From assembly GCF_002113125.1 (NCBI RefSeq), contig NZ_NEJP01000001.1:1-64000 (forward strand): 64,000 nucleotides of DNA, written 5' to 3'. The translations under genes were made by a program, and so were the position numbers. Positions within the stretch are counted from its first letter, which is position 1, and every line of letters starts with the position of its first letter. This document shows, piece by piece, positions 1 through 7,610 of this stretch. The notes under the pieces are model-generated. The model searched no databases, was not told the origin of the DNA, and was given only the letters and a program-made list of their open reading frames with translations. Origin of the DNA: Pseudomonas sp. B20(2017). Its GTDB lineage: Bacteria; Pseudomonadota; Gammaproteobacteria; Pseudomonadales; Pseudomonadaceae.

Positions 1-2607
1 GCGTTCGGCGGTGATCTGGCCGTAGGCGCTGTAGGACCAGGCGCGGGTGGCTCCGGTAGGCAGCGTCGTCTGGATCAGCCGGCCAACGGCGTCCCAGGCG
101 TGGCGGGTGACCGCACCATGTTCGTCCTGAACCGTCGTCCGCCGCCCTAAAGCGTCGTAGGAAAACTTCCGAACCCCACCGTCCGGCAAGCTCTCCTCGA
201 CCAACTGGCCCAGGCCGTTCCAGACGAACACATGGCGACCGGAATCCGGATAACGGACCGACAGCAACCGCCCCTGCGCGTCGTAGTGGTAATGGGTGAC
301 GTGGCCGTCCGGATCGACTGCTTCGGTGATATCACCCTGCGCATTACGCCGGTACGTCCACACCGCATCGCCACGTGAACGACTGTGCAGGAAACCGTTG
401 CGGTACTCGTAGGACGTCGGCGCATCGTCCGGCGGAATCAGCGCAATCAGCCGTCCGGCGTCGTCATAGCGGTACTCGGTGACTGCCCCCAGCGCATCCT
501 GCTCGGCGACCAGCCGGCCCTGCGCGTCATAGGCCTTGAGCTGTTCACCACCGTCGGCGGCGACCTGACTCACCAGCCGCGCCGTGTCATCGTGGACGTA
601 GGTTTCCTCAGTCCCATCGACGTAATGCACCGTGACGCTGCCGGCGTCATCCCAGACGTAGCGCGTGTCCATCTGCGAAAACGAGGCCCAGTGCCGCACG
701 CAGCACGCCGCTTTTCCGGCACGCTCCCACTCCCAGAAGAAACTCGCGCCGCCGGCCAGTTGCCGTTGCAGGATGACGTGCTGGTCGTCGTAGTCGTAAC
801 GCTCGCTTTCACCGACCGCGTTGGTCGCCTCGATCAGTCGATGACGGGCATCAAAGCGGTAACTGGCCAGCGTCTGCTCGGTACGCCAGGCAGACTCCCG
901 AAAAACCTGATAATCGACCGCGACCAGATGCGCCCGCTCATAGCGCAGCAACAAGGAACGACCAGCGCCGTTATCCAGGCGCTGAATCCGGTCGGAAAGA
1001 TCCCGATGCACCGTCAGACGATTGCCGTAGGCATCGCTAACCGCAGTCAGACGCCCAGCCCGAAAGTGATAAAACCGCGCCGCGTCCCCCGCCAGCGCAA
1101 CAATCAACTCCTCCGGCTCATCCCCGAGAAAGATCGCCGCCCGCGACAGGCTGTTGTGAACGGCCGGTCGCTCGACATTCGGCAACGGAAACCGCGTCCG
1201 CCGGTTCTCGTGGTCAACCCAGACCACCGAAGCGCCATCAACCTCCAGCCGATGCGCCAGCGAATGGCTCCAGCCAAACCCCAACCCGACATCAATCTCG
1301 GCTGCACTGCTGCGATACAACCGGCTGAACTCGAACGGCAGCAGCCCATCGAGCACACCGTCGGTCAGCGTCAACAACTCTTCGCCAGTGACCATCGACA
1401 CCGGACAGCCATTGGTGCAGGTCAGCGGTGCACAATCGGCGCTGTCACCGTTGGGGTTCTTCGCCTGATCCGGCGTGTCGTCGTGGTGCTCATCCTTTTT
1501 CAAGGAAGCATTACGCCGGGCATCCCAGCGCAGTTGCATGCGACCCTTTTTCACCCCGGCAGCGATGCCCCGTGCGGCGACGGCTTTGTATTGGTTCATG
1601 TAGCCGATGAAGGTGCTAACGATGCCGAACATCGCCTTCACCAGTCGCGCCACCGCCGACAGCAACTGAGCGCCACGCTCCGCCAGACGCAAGGTCAGAT
1701 ACGCAATCCCCGCCCCGGCGCCGACAAAGGTCAGCACAACGCCGATCAACACATCGATCAGCAACTGCACCACCACCATCGATACCGCTTCGGCAGTTTT
1801 CCCGGCAATTTCATTGGGTGGCAGCATCTCCAGCCAGAGGCTGGCAGTACGCAGCAACAAACACAGCGCCGCCTCGTCACTGACCAGTAACTGAAGCTTC
1901 TCCATCATTTCAGGCGCTGTTTCTGCCAGCGCGATCAGCTGTGCAGCGCCACTGCCCAACCGCTCGGCAAACTTTCCGGGATCCTGGAGAATCTCCGACA
2001 GCAACCCGATGCTGTCCCACACCCCCTCGATCGCCGCCCAGCTCCCGGCCAGCATGCCGTTCCCGGCCGCAGTGACCACCGACTGCGACCACTGCGGCTT
2101 GAAACCCTGCCACTCGCTGCGTAGCCAGCCATCCAGCTGCCGGGTCAGGCCATCGTAGGACTCGAACAGCGCATCAACCTGCTTCTCGCTGGCCTCGCCT
2201 TGCACCACCACCCGATAAAATTTGCCCGCTTCACCGGTGAACACCCCTTTGCCCTGAGCATCGAGGGTGACCGACTTGACTGCACCGCCCTCCACCGCCA
2301 CCACATCGACAACGATGTCGCCCAATGGAATGTCGTACGCCGACTCGAACTTGCTCTCGATCTCCATCGGCCCGCTTTCCGGGCATTGCACGACTGCAGA
2401 AGAGAAGCGGTTGTCGTCAATCGCGACTGCCGTACTGTGTTCGCCGAAACGGATGATCCGCTCCATCCCCATTAGCGAAGGCAGATCGGCCGCATGACTG
2501 ACGCCGTCTGCCGAGCGACTGAGCCAGTGCTTCAGCTGTTTGCGATAGAGATCGAGGGTGCGGGGAAAGCTGTCGAGTTCTTGCTCGATGCGGGTGACGG
2601 CATCCAT
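1..2607 (-). CDS. Rhs/YD-repeat polymorphic toxin protein, N-terminal part (3' end outside window)
   Basis: The minus strand is open for 869 codons from an ATG at 2607 to the left edge, so the C-terminal core, variable toxin and any immunity gene are missing. An alpha-helical N-terminal region with a hydrophobic stretch at about residues 279-305 is followed near residue 400 by NGCPVSMVTGEELL, the signature seen just before the Rhs barrel in pseudomonad Rhs proteins. From about residue 620 the sequence runs into tyrosine/aspartate YD repeats such as YDAQGRL, YDDAGRL and YDALGRR. By family these are toxins encapsulated in a shell and exported, often by type VI secretion. No secretion genes are visible here. 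The ATG overlaps the stop of a short upstream ORF (TGATG), so translation is probably coupled. Toxin type cannot be told. Confidence 0.9.
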   Translation of the reverse strand, partial: MDAVTRIEQELDSFPRTLDLYRKQLKHWLSRSADGVSHAADLPSLMGMERIIRFGEHSTAVAIDDNRFSSAVVQCPESGPMEIESKFESAYDIPLGDIVVDVVAVEGGAVKSVTLDAQGKGVFTGEAGKFYRVVVQGEASEKQVDALFESYDGLTRQLDGWLRSEWQGFKPQWSQSVVTAAGNGMLAGSWAAIEGVWDSIGLLSEILQDPGKFAERLGSGAAQLIALAETAPEMMEKLQLLVSDEAALCLLLRTASLWLEMLPPNEIAGKTAEAVSMVVVQLLIDVLIGVVLTFVGAGAGIAYLTLRLAERGAQLLSAVARLVKAMFGIVSTFIGYMNQYKAVAARGIAAGVKKGRMQLRWDARRNASLKKDEHHDDTPDQAKNPNGDSADCAPLTCTNGCPVSMVTGEELLTLTDGVLDGLLPFEFSRLYRSSAAEIDVGLGFGWSHSLAHRLEVDGASVVWVDHENRRTRFPLPNVERPAVHNSLSRAAIFLGDEPEELIVALAGDAARFYHFRAGRLTAVSDAYGNRLTVHRDLSDRIQRLDNGAGRSLLLRYERAHLVAVDYQVFRESAWRTEQTLASYRFDARHRLIEATNAVGESERYDYDDQHVILQRQLAGGASFFWEWERAGKAACCVRHWASFSQMDTRYVWDDAGSVTVHYVDGTEETYVHDDTARLVSQVAADGGEQLKAYDAQGRLVAEQDALGAVTEYRYDDAGRLIALIPPDDAPTSYEYRNGFLHSRSRGDAVWTYRRNAQGDITEAVDPDGHVTHYHYDAQGRLLSVRYPDSGRHVFVWNGLGQLVEESLPDGGVRKFSYDALGRRTTVQDEHGAVTRHAWDAVGRLIQTTLPTGATRAWSYSAYGQITAER

Positions 2608-2654
2608 CAGCGCATTTCCATGCGCATGGCGAAACGAAAAACCGGGTCGAACAT
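2607..2654 (-). CDS. 15-codon leader ORF coupled to the rhs gene
   Basis: ATG at 2654 has a good ribosome site (GAGGG, 7-base spacing), whereas the rhs ATG has only a weak GGAA. The predicted peptide is MFDPVFRFAMRMEMR and its TGA overlaps the rhs ATG as TGATG. This looks like a translational-coupling leader. Alternatively, the true rhs N-terminus could begin here if a frameshift were present. The call is inferred from signals only; no homology is recognised. Confidence 0.4.
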   Translation of the reverse strand: MFDPVFRFAMRMEMR

Positions 2655-2778
2655 ATGCGTTCCCTCGCGCAAAAATCAGGCGAGGGACTTTGCGGGGGAT
2701 CAAACAGAAAAGAAGTCAGGCGAGTAGGCGGAGGATGTAGGAGAAGTCTGCAAATGATCGTTATAAAACGGCAGACGC

Positions 2779-2812
2779 AAAAACGGGGCGAGAGGTTTCC
2801 CCCTCGCCCCGC
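2779..2812 (-). terminator. Rho-independent terminator of the Sel1-repeat gene
   Basis: The arms GGGGCGAG (2785-2792) and CTCGCCCC (2803-2810) form a GC-rich hairpin. On the minus strand it is followed by TTTTTGCG. It lies 20 bases past the stop of the Sel1 gene and isolates that operon from rhs. Confidence 0.85.
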
Positions 2813-2832
2813 TCACGGAACACTGGATTTGT

Positions 2833-3240
2833 TTACCGAGAAGAATCCCGGCCGGCCAGCTCTTTCAACTTGAGCTCGGCCAACGGATGTCCAGCCTTGG
2901 CCGCCATGGTCCACCAGTGAGCAGCTTCCGAAGGATCTGGAGCCTTGCTCGGCGTACCTGCAAGACTGATGACGCCGACTTGATACGCCGCCTTGCCATC
3001 CCCGGCCAGCGCCGCCAGCCGCAGCAACCGGACACCTTCTTCACGCGCACCCAGGCCAACCCCGCGAAACGTCAGGATGTGCCCGTAGAAGCTTTGCGCG
3101 CCGACGTCGCCCAGGTTGGCCATGCGCGCAAACTGCCCTTCGAGCCAGCGCCAGCCGCGGGGCTGACGGACGAACCACGACCAGTGAAACAGCCTACGGG
3201 CGAGCCAGTAACTTGCCCGCGCCTTGAGTCGTAAAAACAC
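2833..3240 (-). CDS. Sel1-like repeat protein
   Basis: 135 residues starting with GTG directly after the TGA of the preceding gene (zero gap). The ribosome site GGAGG sits 5 bases before the GTG, inside the upstream coding end. The N-terminus is basic and aromatic (LARRLFHWSWFVRQPRGWRWLEG), followed by helical repeats with Sel1 consensus features (GVRLLRLAALAGDGKAAYQVG, AAHWWTMAAKAGHPLAELKL). Such repeats are protein-interaction scaffolds. No signal peptide is evident. It is third in an XRE regulator/unknown/Sel1 operon, ended by a strong terminator. Function unknown. Confidence 0.8.
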   Translation of the reverse strand: MFLRLKARASYWLARRLFHWSWFVRQPRGWRWLEGQFARMANLGDVGAQSFYGHILTFRGVGLGAREEGVRLLRLAALAGDGKAAYQVGVISLAGTPSKAPDPSEAAHWWTMAAKAGHPLAELKLKELAGRDSSR

Positions 3241-3612
3241 TCAGGCCTCCGCCGACTCCGGGTACTCGTACTCAAACACCCGCACCACTTCCGAGGCATG
3301 CCAGGAGGCGGCGGCGACACCGTCGGACGGCCCGGAAAAACGTCCCAGACGCTCGACACACTCAAAGAAACCGGTGCGTGGCAGGCGACTGGCACCCTGG
3401 CTGATCACCAGCGAGCTGCGCAACGGTTGTTCGGCTTTCGCGTCCAGTGCCGCGAGATGCTCCAGTGCAGCAGTCAATGTCTGCATGGCCGGCGTAGGCA
3501 GTTGCAAACGTTCGAGCAAGGCTCGATAAGTCAAAAGATGGCGCTGCCTGCGCGCCTGATCCAGCTCCCCCAGCAATCCGTCCCAATGTTGACGACTGAT
3601 GCGTACGCTCAC
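3241..3612 (-). CDS. Conserved hypothetical protein
   Basis: I choose the GTG at 3612 (123 residues) because GGAGGG lies 7 bases upstream and the GTGA overlaps the TGA of the upstream regulator gene; an ATG 15 bases earlier has no ribosome site. The protein is soluble-looking: basic and helical at first (ISRQHWDGLLGELDQARRQRHLLTYRALLERL), with an acidic aromatic end (VVRVFEYEYPESAEA). I do not recognise a domain. Tight coupling on both sides says it works with the XRE and Sel1 proteins. Confidence 0.7.
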   Translation of the reverse strand: MSVRISRQHWDGLLGELDQARRQRHLLTYRALLERLQLPTPAMQTLTAALEHLAALDAKAEQPLRSSLVISQGASRLPRTGFFECVERLGRFSGPSDGVAAASWHASEVVRVFEYEYPESAEA

Positions 3613-3950
3613 GATTGTTCCCTCCACCCTGGCACCGTCAACTCCCAGGCCAGGCTGCGGCGAATCGCGGCGTCGGGCAGACGCTCGCCACTTTCGATCA
3701 TGGCCAGGTAAGACGGGCTGATGCCTACCGTGCGGGCGAGCGCCTCGATGGCGATGCCCTTCCCTTCGCGCAAACTGCGTAACTGATCCAGACCTGGAAG
3801 AATCGGGTCCGGGGTTGCCGCAAGCGGCGCTGGAGCCGGTTGCGACGGTGCTTCGTTAATGCCTGCTGCTTTCAGTAGAGCCTGATACTGAGCCCATGGC
3901 AGAACCGCATATTCGGGTTCGCCATCGCGTGCAATTATCTGAATATCCAT
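3609..3950 (-). CDS. XRE-family helix-turn-helix regulator
   Basis: 113 residues from ATG 3950 (GGGG 5 bases upstream); an in-frame ATG 24 bases earlier is less likely. Residues 1-30 (MDIQIIARDGEPEYAVLPWA) resemble the small beta-rich N-terminal module of some antitoxin-type regulators. After a Pro/Ala linker, residues about 60-105 form an HTH_3 domain (LREGKGIAIEALARTVGISPSYLAMIESGERLP). It heads a three-gene operon whose next start overlaps its stop (GTGA). Probably autoregulatory; no partner toxin is recognisable. Confidence 0.8.
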   Translation of the reverse strand: MDIQIIARDGEPEYAVLPWAQYQALLKAAGINEAPSQPAPAPLAATPDPILPGLDQLRSLREGKGIAIEALARTVGISPSYLAMIESGERLPDAAIRRSLAWELTVPGWREQS

Positions 3951-4064
3951 GACTACCCCGTAGGACAACAACACTTAGCGAGTCGGCACTTTTCCCTAGA
4001 AGTGTAATCCTAACAGCGGCCAAGGTCGTGGGGGGTATCTATCTGAATAAGAGGCTGTCGCAAT

Positions 4065-4520
4065 TCAGGACTTTTTTGGGCCCTGAAGCTGAAGTTGCTC
4101 GGGGGTATCGGGCAGGCGCTCGACCACTCTGAGCTTTTCCGGCGCCTGGCGCTGACGCCACAGGCGGAAGGCATTCAGTTCATCGTCGAGGGTTTTCATC
4201 AGCCAGGCGAGGACGGCGATGTCGTCGAGCATGCCGAACATGGGAATGAAATCCGGGATGGCGTCCACCGGACTGAGGAAATACATCAGACCGGCCACTA
4301 CCGAAACGATCGCCTTGGCGCTGATCGCGCGGTACTCGCCGCGCCAGTACGCCAGACACAACGCCTGCAACAGACGCAGATCGTCCTTCAGTTTGCCGAG
4401 ACGATTGCCTTGGGCGGCGCCTTTGCTGGCCACGGCGAACAACAAGGTCGGCAAGCGGCCTCGCGCCAGCAATCGTCCGGCCAGAGGAAGGAATCGGGCG
4501 AAATTCCACGGCGCTTTCAT
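4065..4520 (-). CDS. YkvA-family (DUF1232) membrane protein
   Basis: 151 residues. The DUF1232 signature is clear: YFLSPVDAIPDFIPMFGMLDDIAVLAWLM at about residues 79-107, a hydrophobic hairpin preceded by YRAISAKAIVSVVAGL. The N-terminus is basic (FLPLAGRLLARGRLPTLL). Family members are small membrane proteins of unknown biochemical role. Ribosome site GGGAGAAATAA before ATG 4520. The leader region carries a DnaA-box palindrome 21-43 bases upstream of the start. Confidence 0.85.
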   Translation of the reverse strand: MKAPWNFARFLPLAGRLLARGRLPTLLFAVASKGAAQGNRLGKLKDDLRLLQALCLAYWRGEYRAISAKAIVSVVAGLMYFLSPVDAIPDFIPMFGMLDDIAVLAWLMKTLDDELNAFRLWRQRQAPEKLRVVERLPDTPEQLQLQGPKKS

Positions 4521-4540
4521 TTATTTCTCCCGTTGAAATG

Positions 4541-4671
4541 TTATCCACACAAATTGTGGATAACCTTGTGAACAGAGCTGCATTTCAGCGCTGAGAGCCC
4601 CGTTTCATAAGGGCTGCGCTCAGATCGGGCGTTTTTTACTCACATAAAAAATCCCAATATTTCATTGACTT
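4541..4671. promoter_or_regulatory. DnaA-box palindrome module, copy A
   Basis: TTATCCACA (4541-4549) faces TGTGGATAA (4555-4563), two consensus DnaA boxes in inverted orientation. About 44 bases on is a near-palindrome AGCCCC...GGGCT (4596-4615). Then come two A/T tracts (4632-4650) and TTCATTGACTT (4661-4671). The same parts in the same order and spacing recur at 23219-23348. It lies upstream of the YkvA-type gene. DnaA binding is inferred. Confidence 0.65.
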
Positions 4672-4765
4672 GGCGGCTCCGGGCGTCTAGCACGGGCAAC
4701 CTTAAAGTCTAGGACTGCCATGACCGGCATCGGTTCGGTCTGTTTACGCTGACCATCGTCCAGAT

Positions 4766-4800
4766 GCAACAACGCCCCGCATAAGCGAGGCGTTGTTGTT
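4766..4800 (-). terminator. Probable terminator downstream of the FKBP gene
   Basis: GCAACAACGCC (4766-4776) pairs with GGCGTTGTTG (4789-4798), 15 bases past the FKBP stop. There is no long T run on either strand, so termination strength is uncertain. Confidence 0.55.
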
Positions 4801-4814
4801 GAAACCGGCGCAGA

Positions 4815-5531
4815 TTACTTGGCGGCGGCGTCTTCTTTGGCTGGATCCTTGATACCCAGCAGTTCCAGGTCGAAAACCAGAACCGAGTTGGCCGGGATTG
4901 CCGGGCTTGGCGATTGTGCGCCGTAAGCCAGATCGCTAGGGATATACAGCTTGTACTTCTCGCCAACGTGCATCAGTTGCAGACCTTCGACCCAACCCGG
5001 GATCACACCGCTGACCGGCAGATCGATCGGGCTGCCGCGCTCGACGGAGCTGTCGAAAACGGTGCCGTTGGTCAGCTTGCCGGTGTAGTGAACGGTCACG
5101 ACATCGGTAGGCTTAGGCTGTGGCCCGTCGGCTTTCTTGACCACTTCATACTGCAGACCGGAAGCGGTGGTAGTCACGCCAGCCTTCTTGCCGTTTTCTT
5201 CGAGGAATTTCTTGCCGGCGGCTGCCGACTCTTCGCTCATCTTGGCCATGCGCTCTTCGGCACGCTTTTGCAGTGCGGCGAAGGCTTCAACCAGTTCTTC
5301 ATCTTTCAGCTTCTGTTCTTTCTTGCCGACGGCATCTTCGATGCCCTGAGCTACCGCTTTGGAGTCCAGGTCATCCATGCCTTCCTGAGCAAGGCTCTTG
5401 CCCATGTTCAGGCCGATACCGTAGGAAGCTTTTTGCGCCGGGGTTTTCAGCTCTACGCTGGTCTGCGAATCACAACCCGCGAGGACCAGGCTAACCAGGG
5501 CAACCGCCGCCGCCAACCGATGCTGTTTCAT
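4815..5531 (-). CDS. FKBP-type peptidyl-prolyl isomerase lipoprotein
   Basis: 238 residues from ATG 5531 (AAGGAAATAGC upstream); a longer reading to 5615 lacks a ribosome site. A lipoprotein signal ends LVLAGC, giving lipid-Cys20. Residues about 30-125 are the helical FKBP_N dimerisation domain (KASYGIGLNMGKSL). The C-terminal FKBP_C domain has VTVHYTGKLTNGTVFDSS, the active-site aromatics and VIPGWVEGL, as in FkpA/FklB/Mip proteins. Family role: prolyl isomerisation and chaperoning of envelope proteins. Single gene. Confidence 0.92.
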   Translation of the reverse strand: MKQHRLAAAVALVSLVLAGCDSQTSVELKTPAQKASYGIGLNMGKSLAQEGMDDLDSKAVAQGIEDAVGKKEQKLKDEELVEAFAALQKRAEERMAKMSEESAAAGKKFLEENGKKAGVTTTASGLQYEVVKKADGPQPKPTDVVTVHYTGKLTNGTVFDSSVERGSPIDLPVSGVIPGWVEGLQLMHVGEKYKLYIPSDLAYGAQSPSPAIPANSVLVFDLELLGIKDPAKEDAAAK

Positions 5532-5792
5532 GCTATTTCCTTGTTCATGCGCCGAAAGGGCAATCGAGTAAAGCCGCGAGCTTATCAGGCCGCCACGACC
5601 AATGGCTACCGGCATGAGAGCAGGAATCTTCCGATAAGTTCAGGGATTAAAAAGCATTTGGCGAAAGGCACGATGAAGCTTCTGTCATCTTTCGCCGACG
5701 CTGTTTGATGCCGCTTCCCACAACACTTGGCGTAATGGCCACTTGCCGCACACGGCTTGGCTCAGGCATAACAGCGCAACAACTCGACAAGG

Positions 5793-7610
5793 ATGTTTAT
5801 CTTGCGCCTCTTATACCGTGGTTTGACGCTGATCGTGGTGCTGCTGGGACTGGTTCTGGCGGTGGTTCTTTACTATGTCGCCAATCCGAGATTGCCCTTC
5901 CCTGCGCCCGCAAAACAGGTGCATTACCTGAACCAGTGGACTGAGCAAGAGCGCCAGACCTACTACTTCACCCCGCAGGGGACTCAGGTCAAAGGCCTTC
6001 GTTACGAATGGTTTCAGGCGCTGGAGCTGCCGTTCTCGCAGCAACGCTTTGCCTCCCCGGAATATCTCGCACGCTTCGGCTTTCTGATCGATCCGCAGCA
6101 GAAAGCCACGCCGGACAACCCGGGCAATCTGCCGGTAGGTTTCGCCCGGCATCAAAATCCCGGCAGCGCCGAGCAATATCTCGACATCACCTGTGCGGCC
6201 TGCCACACCGGCGAACTGCACTTCAATGGCCAGGCAGTACGCATCGACGGGGGCTCGGCTCAGCATGTGTTGCCTTCCAGCGTTCCTACATTGCGCGGCG
6301 GCAGTTTCGGACAGGCATTGGTCGCCAGTCTCACCTCGACTTACTACAACCCGTGGAAATTCGAGCGCTTCGCCCGGCACGTGCTGGGCAACGACTACGA
6401 TGCACGCCACGAACAACTGCGCAAAGACTTCAAAAACTCACTGAACACCTTCATCAAAGTGGCCTGGAACGATACTCACCGTGGCCTCTACCCCACCGAA
6501 GAAGGCCCCGGCCGCACTGATGCCTTCGGCCGTATCGCCAACGCGACCTTCGGTGATGCGATCTCCCCAAGCAACTATCGCGTCGCCAACGCCCCGGTGG
6601 ATTACCCGCAGCTGTGGGATATGTGGACCTTCGACTGGGTGCAGTGGAACGGTTCGGCGCAGCAGCCGATGGCACGCAATATCGGCGAGGCCTTGGGCGT
6701 CGGCGCCACTCTGAATTTCTTCGACGCCAACGGCCAGCCTCTGCAAGGCGATGAGCGCTATGCCTCCAGCGTTCGTGTGCGTGATCTGCACAAGATCGAA
6801 GAAACCCTGCAAAAACTGCGACCGCCGGCATGGCCTGAAGAGGTGCTAGGCGTCGTCGACAAACCCTTGGCAGCCAAGGGGCGAGCCCTGTTCGCCGAGA
6901 ATTGTGCCGGATGCCACGTCCCGCGTCAGACCCAGGAAGGCGAGCGCTGGGTGCAACACCTGCACATGCTCCCGGTGGATGTCATCGGCACCGACCCGAA
7001 TGCCGCCAACAACATTGCCAATCACCGCTTCGACCTGAGCGCCCTGCAATGGAACCCGGCAGAGCTTGAACAAATGGACGTGAAGTTGCACCCCAAACCC
7101 AAGGAACCGCTGGACCTCAGCCAGCTGTCAGTGGCCAAGGGACTGGCTTACGTCACCGCCTTCGTAGAAAACCGTGCGTACCGTGAAGCGGGCGTCACCG
7201 CTGCCGAGAAACCACAGCTCGACGGCTTTGGCCTGCCGATCGGCGTTCGCGAAAAAGTCGCGTACAAGGCGCGTCCGCTTGCCGGCGTATGGGCCACGGC
7301 CCCTTTCCTGCACAACGGCTCGGTGCCGAGCCTTTATCAGTTGCTGTCGCCTCAGGACGAGCGCGCCACCACCTTCTATAAGGGCACCTTCGAATACGAC
7401 CCGCGCCATCTGGGCTACCGCACCGAAGCCTTCACCAATGGTTTCCTGTTCGACACCCGCATCACTGGCAACCACAACAGCGGCCACGAATTCCGCGCCG
7501 GCGAACGCGGCAACGGCGTCATCGGCCGACTGCTGCTGCCTGAAGAACGCTGGGCGCTGCTCGAATACCTGAAAGTGCTGGGCGGCCCACTGGAGGCGCA
7601 ATTACCATGA
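5793..7610 (+). CDS. Membrane-anchored di-haem cytochrome c (peroxidase/RoxA-like)
   Basis: About 605 residues. One N-terminal transmembrane segment (about residues 7-27) places the rest in the periplasm. Two c-type haem sites are visible, CAACH at 134-138 and CAGCH at 371-375, each in its own lobe. The length and the second-lobe text (GVWATAPFLHNGSVPSLYQLL) fit the large MauG/CcpA/RoxA di-haem superfamily. AAGGA lies 8 bases before an in-frame TTG at 5802, so the real start may be TTG 5802 rather than ATG 5793. Its TGA overlaps the ATG of the catalase-fold gene (ATGA). Substrate unknown: peroxide, or oxygenation of an organic substrate. Confidence 0.85.
   Translation: MFILRLLYRGLTLIVVLLGLVLAVVLYYVANPRLPFPAPAKQVHYLNQWTEQERQTYYFTPQGTQVKGLRYEWFQALELPFSQQRFASPEYLARFGFLIDPQQKATPDNPGNLPVGFARHQNPGSAEQYLDITCAACHTGELHFNGQAVRIDGGSAQHVLPSSVPTLRGGSFGQALVASLTSTYYNPWKFERFARHVLGNDYDARHEQLRKDFKNSLNTFIKVAWNDTHRGLYPTEEGPGRTDAFGRIANATFGDAISPSNYRVANAPVDYPQLWDMWTFDWVQWNGSAQQPMARNIGEALGVGATLNFFDANGQPLQGDERYASSVRVRDLHKIEETLQKLRPPAWPEEVLGVVDKPLAAKGRALFAENCAGCHVPRQTQEGERWVQHLHMLPVDVIGTDPNAANNIANHRFDLSALQWNPAELEQMDVKLHPKPKEPLDLSQLSVAKGLAYVTAFVENRAYREAGVTAAEKPQLDGFGLPIGVREKVAYKARPLAGVWATAPFLHNGSVPSLYQLLSPQDERATTFYKGTFEYDPRHLGYRTEAFTNGFLFDTRITGNHNSGHEFRAGERGNGVIGRLLLPEERWALLEYLKVLGGPLEAQLP

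Noticed and set aside
385-1890. 501-codon + strand frame in the rhs gene
   Set aside because: The minus strand holds the clear YD-repeat protein through the whole stretch.
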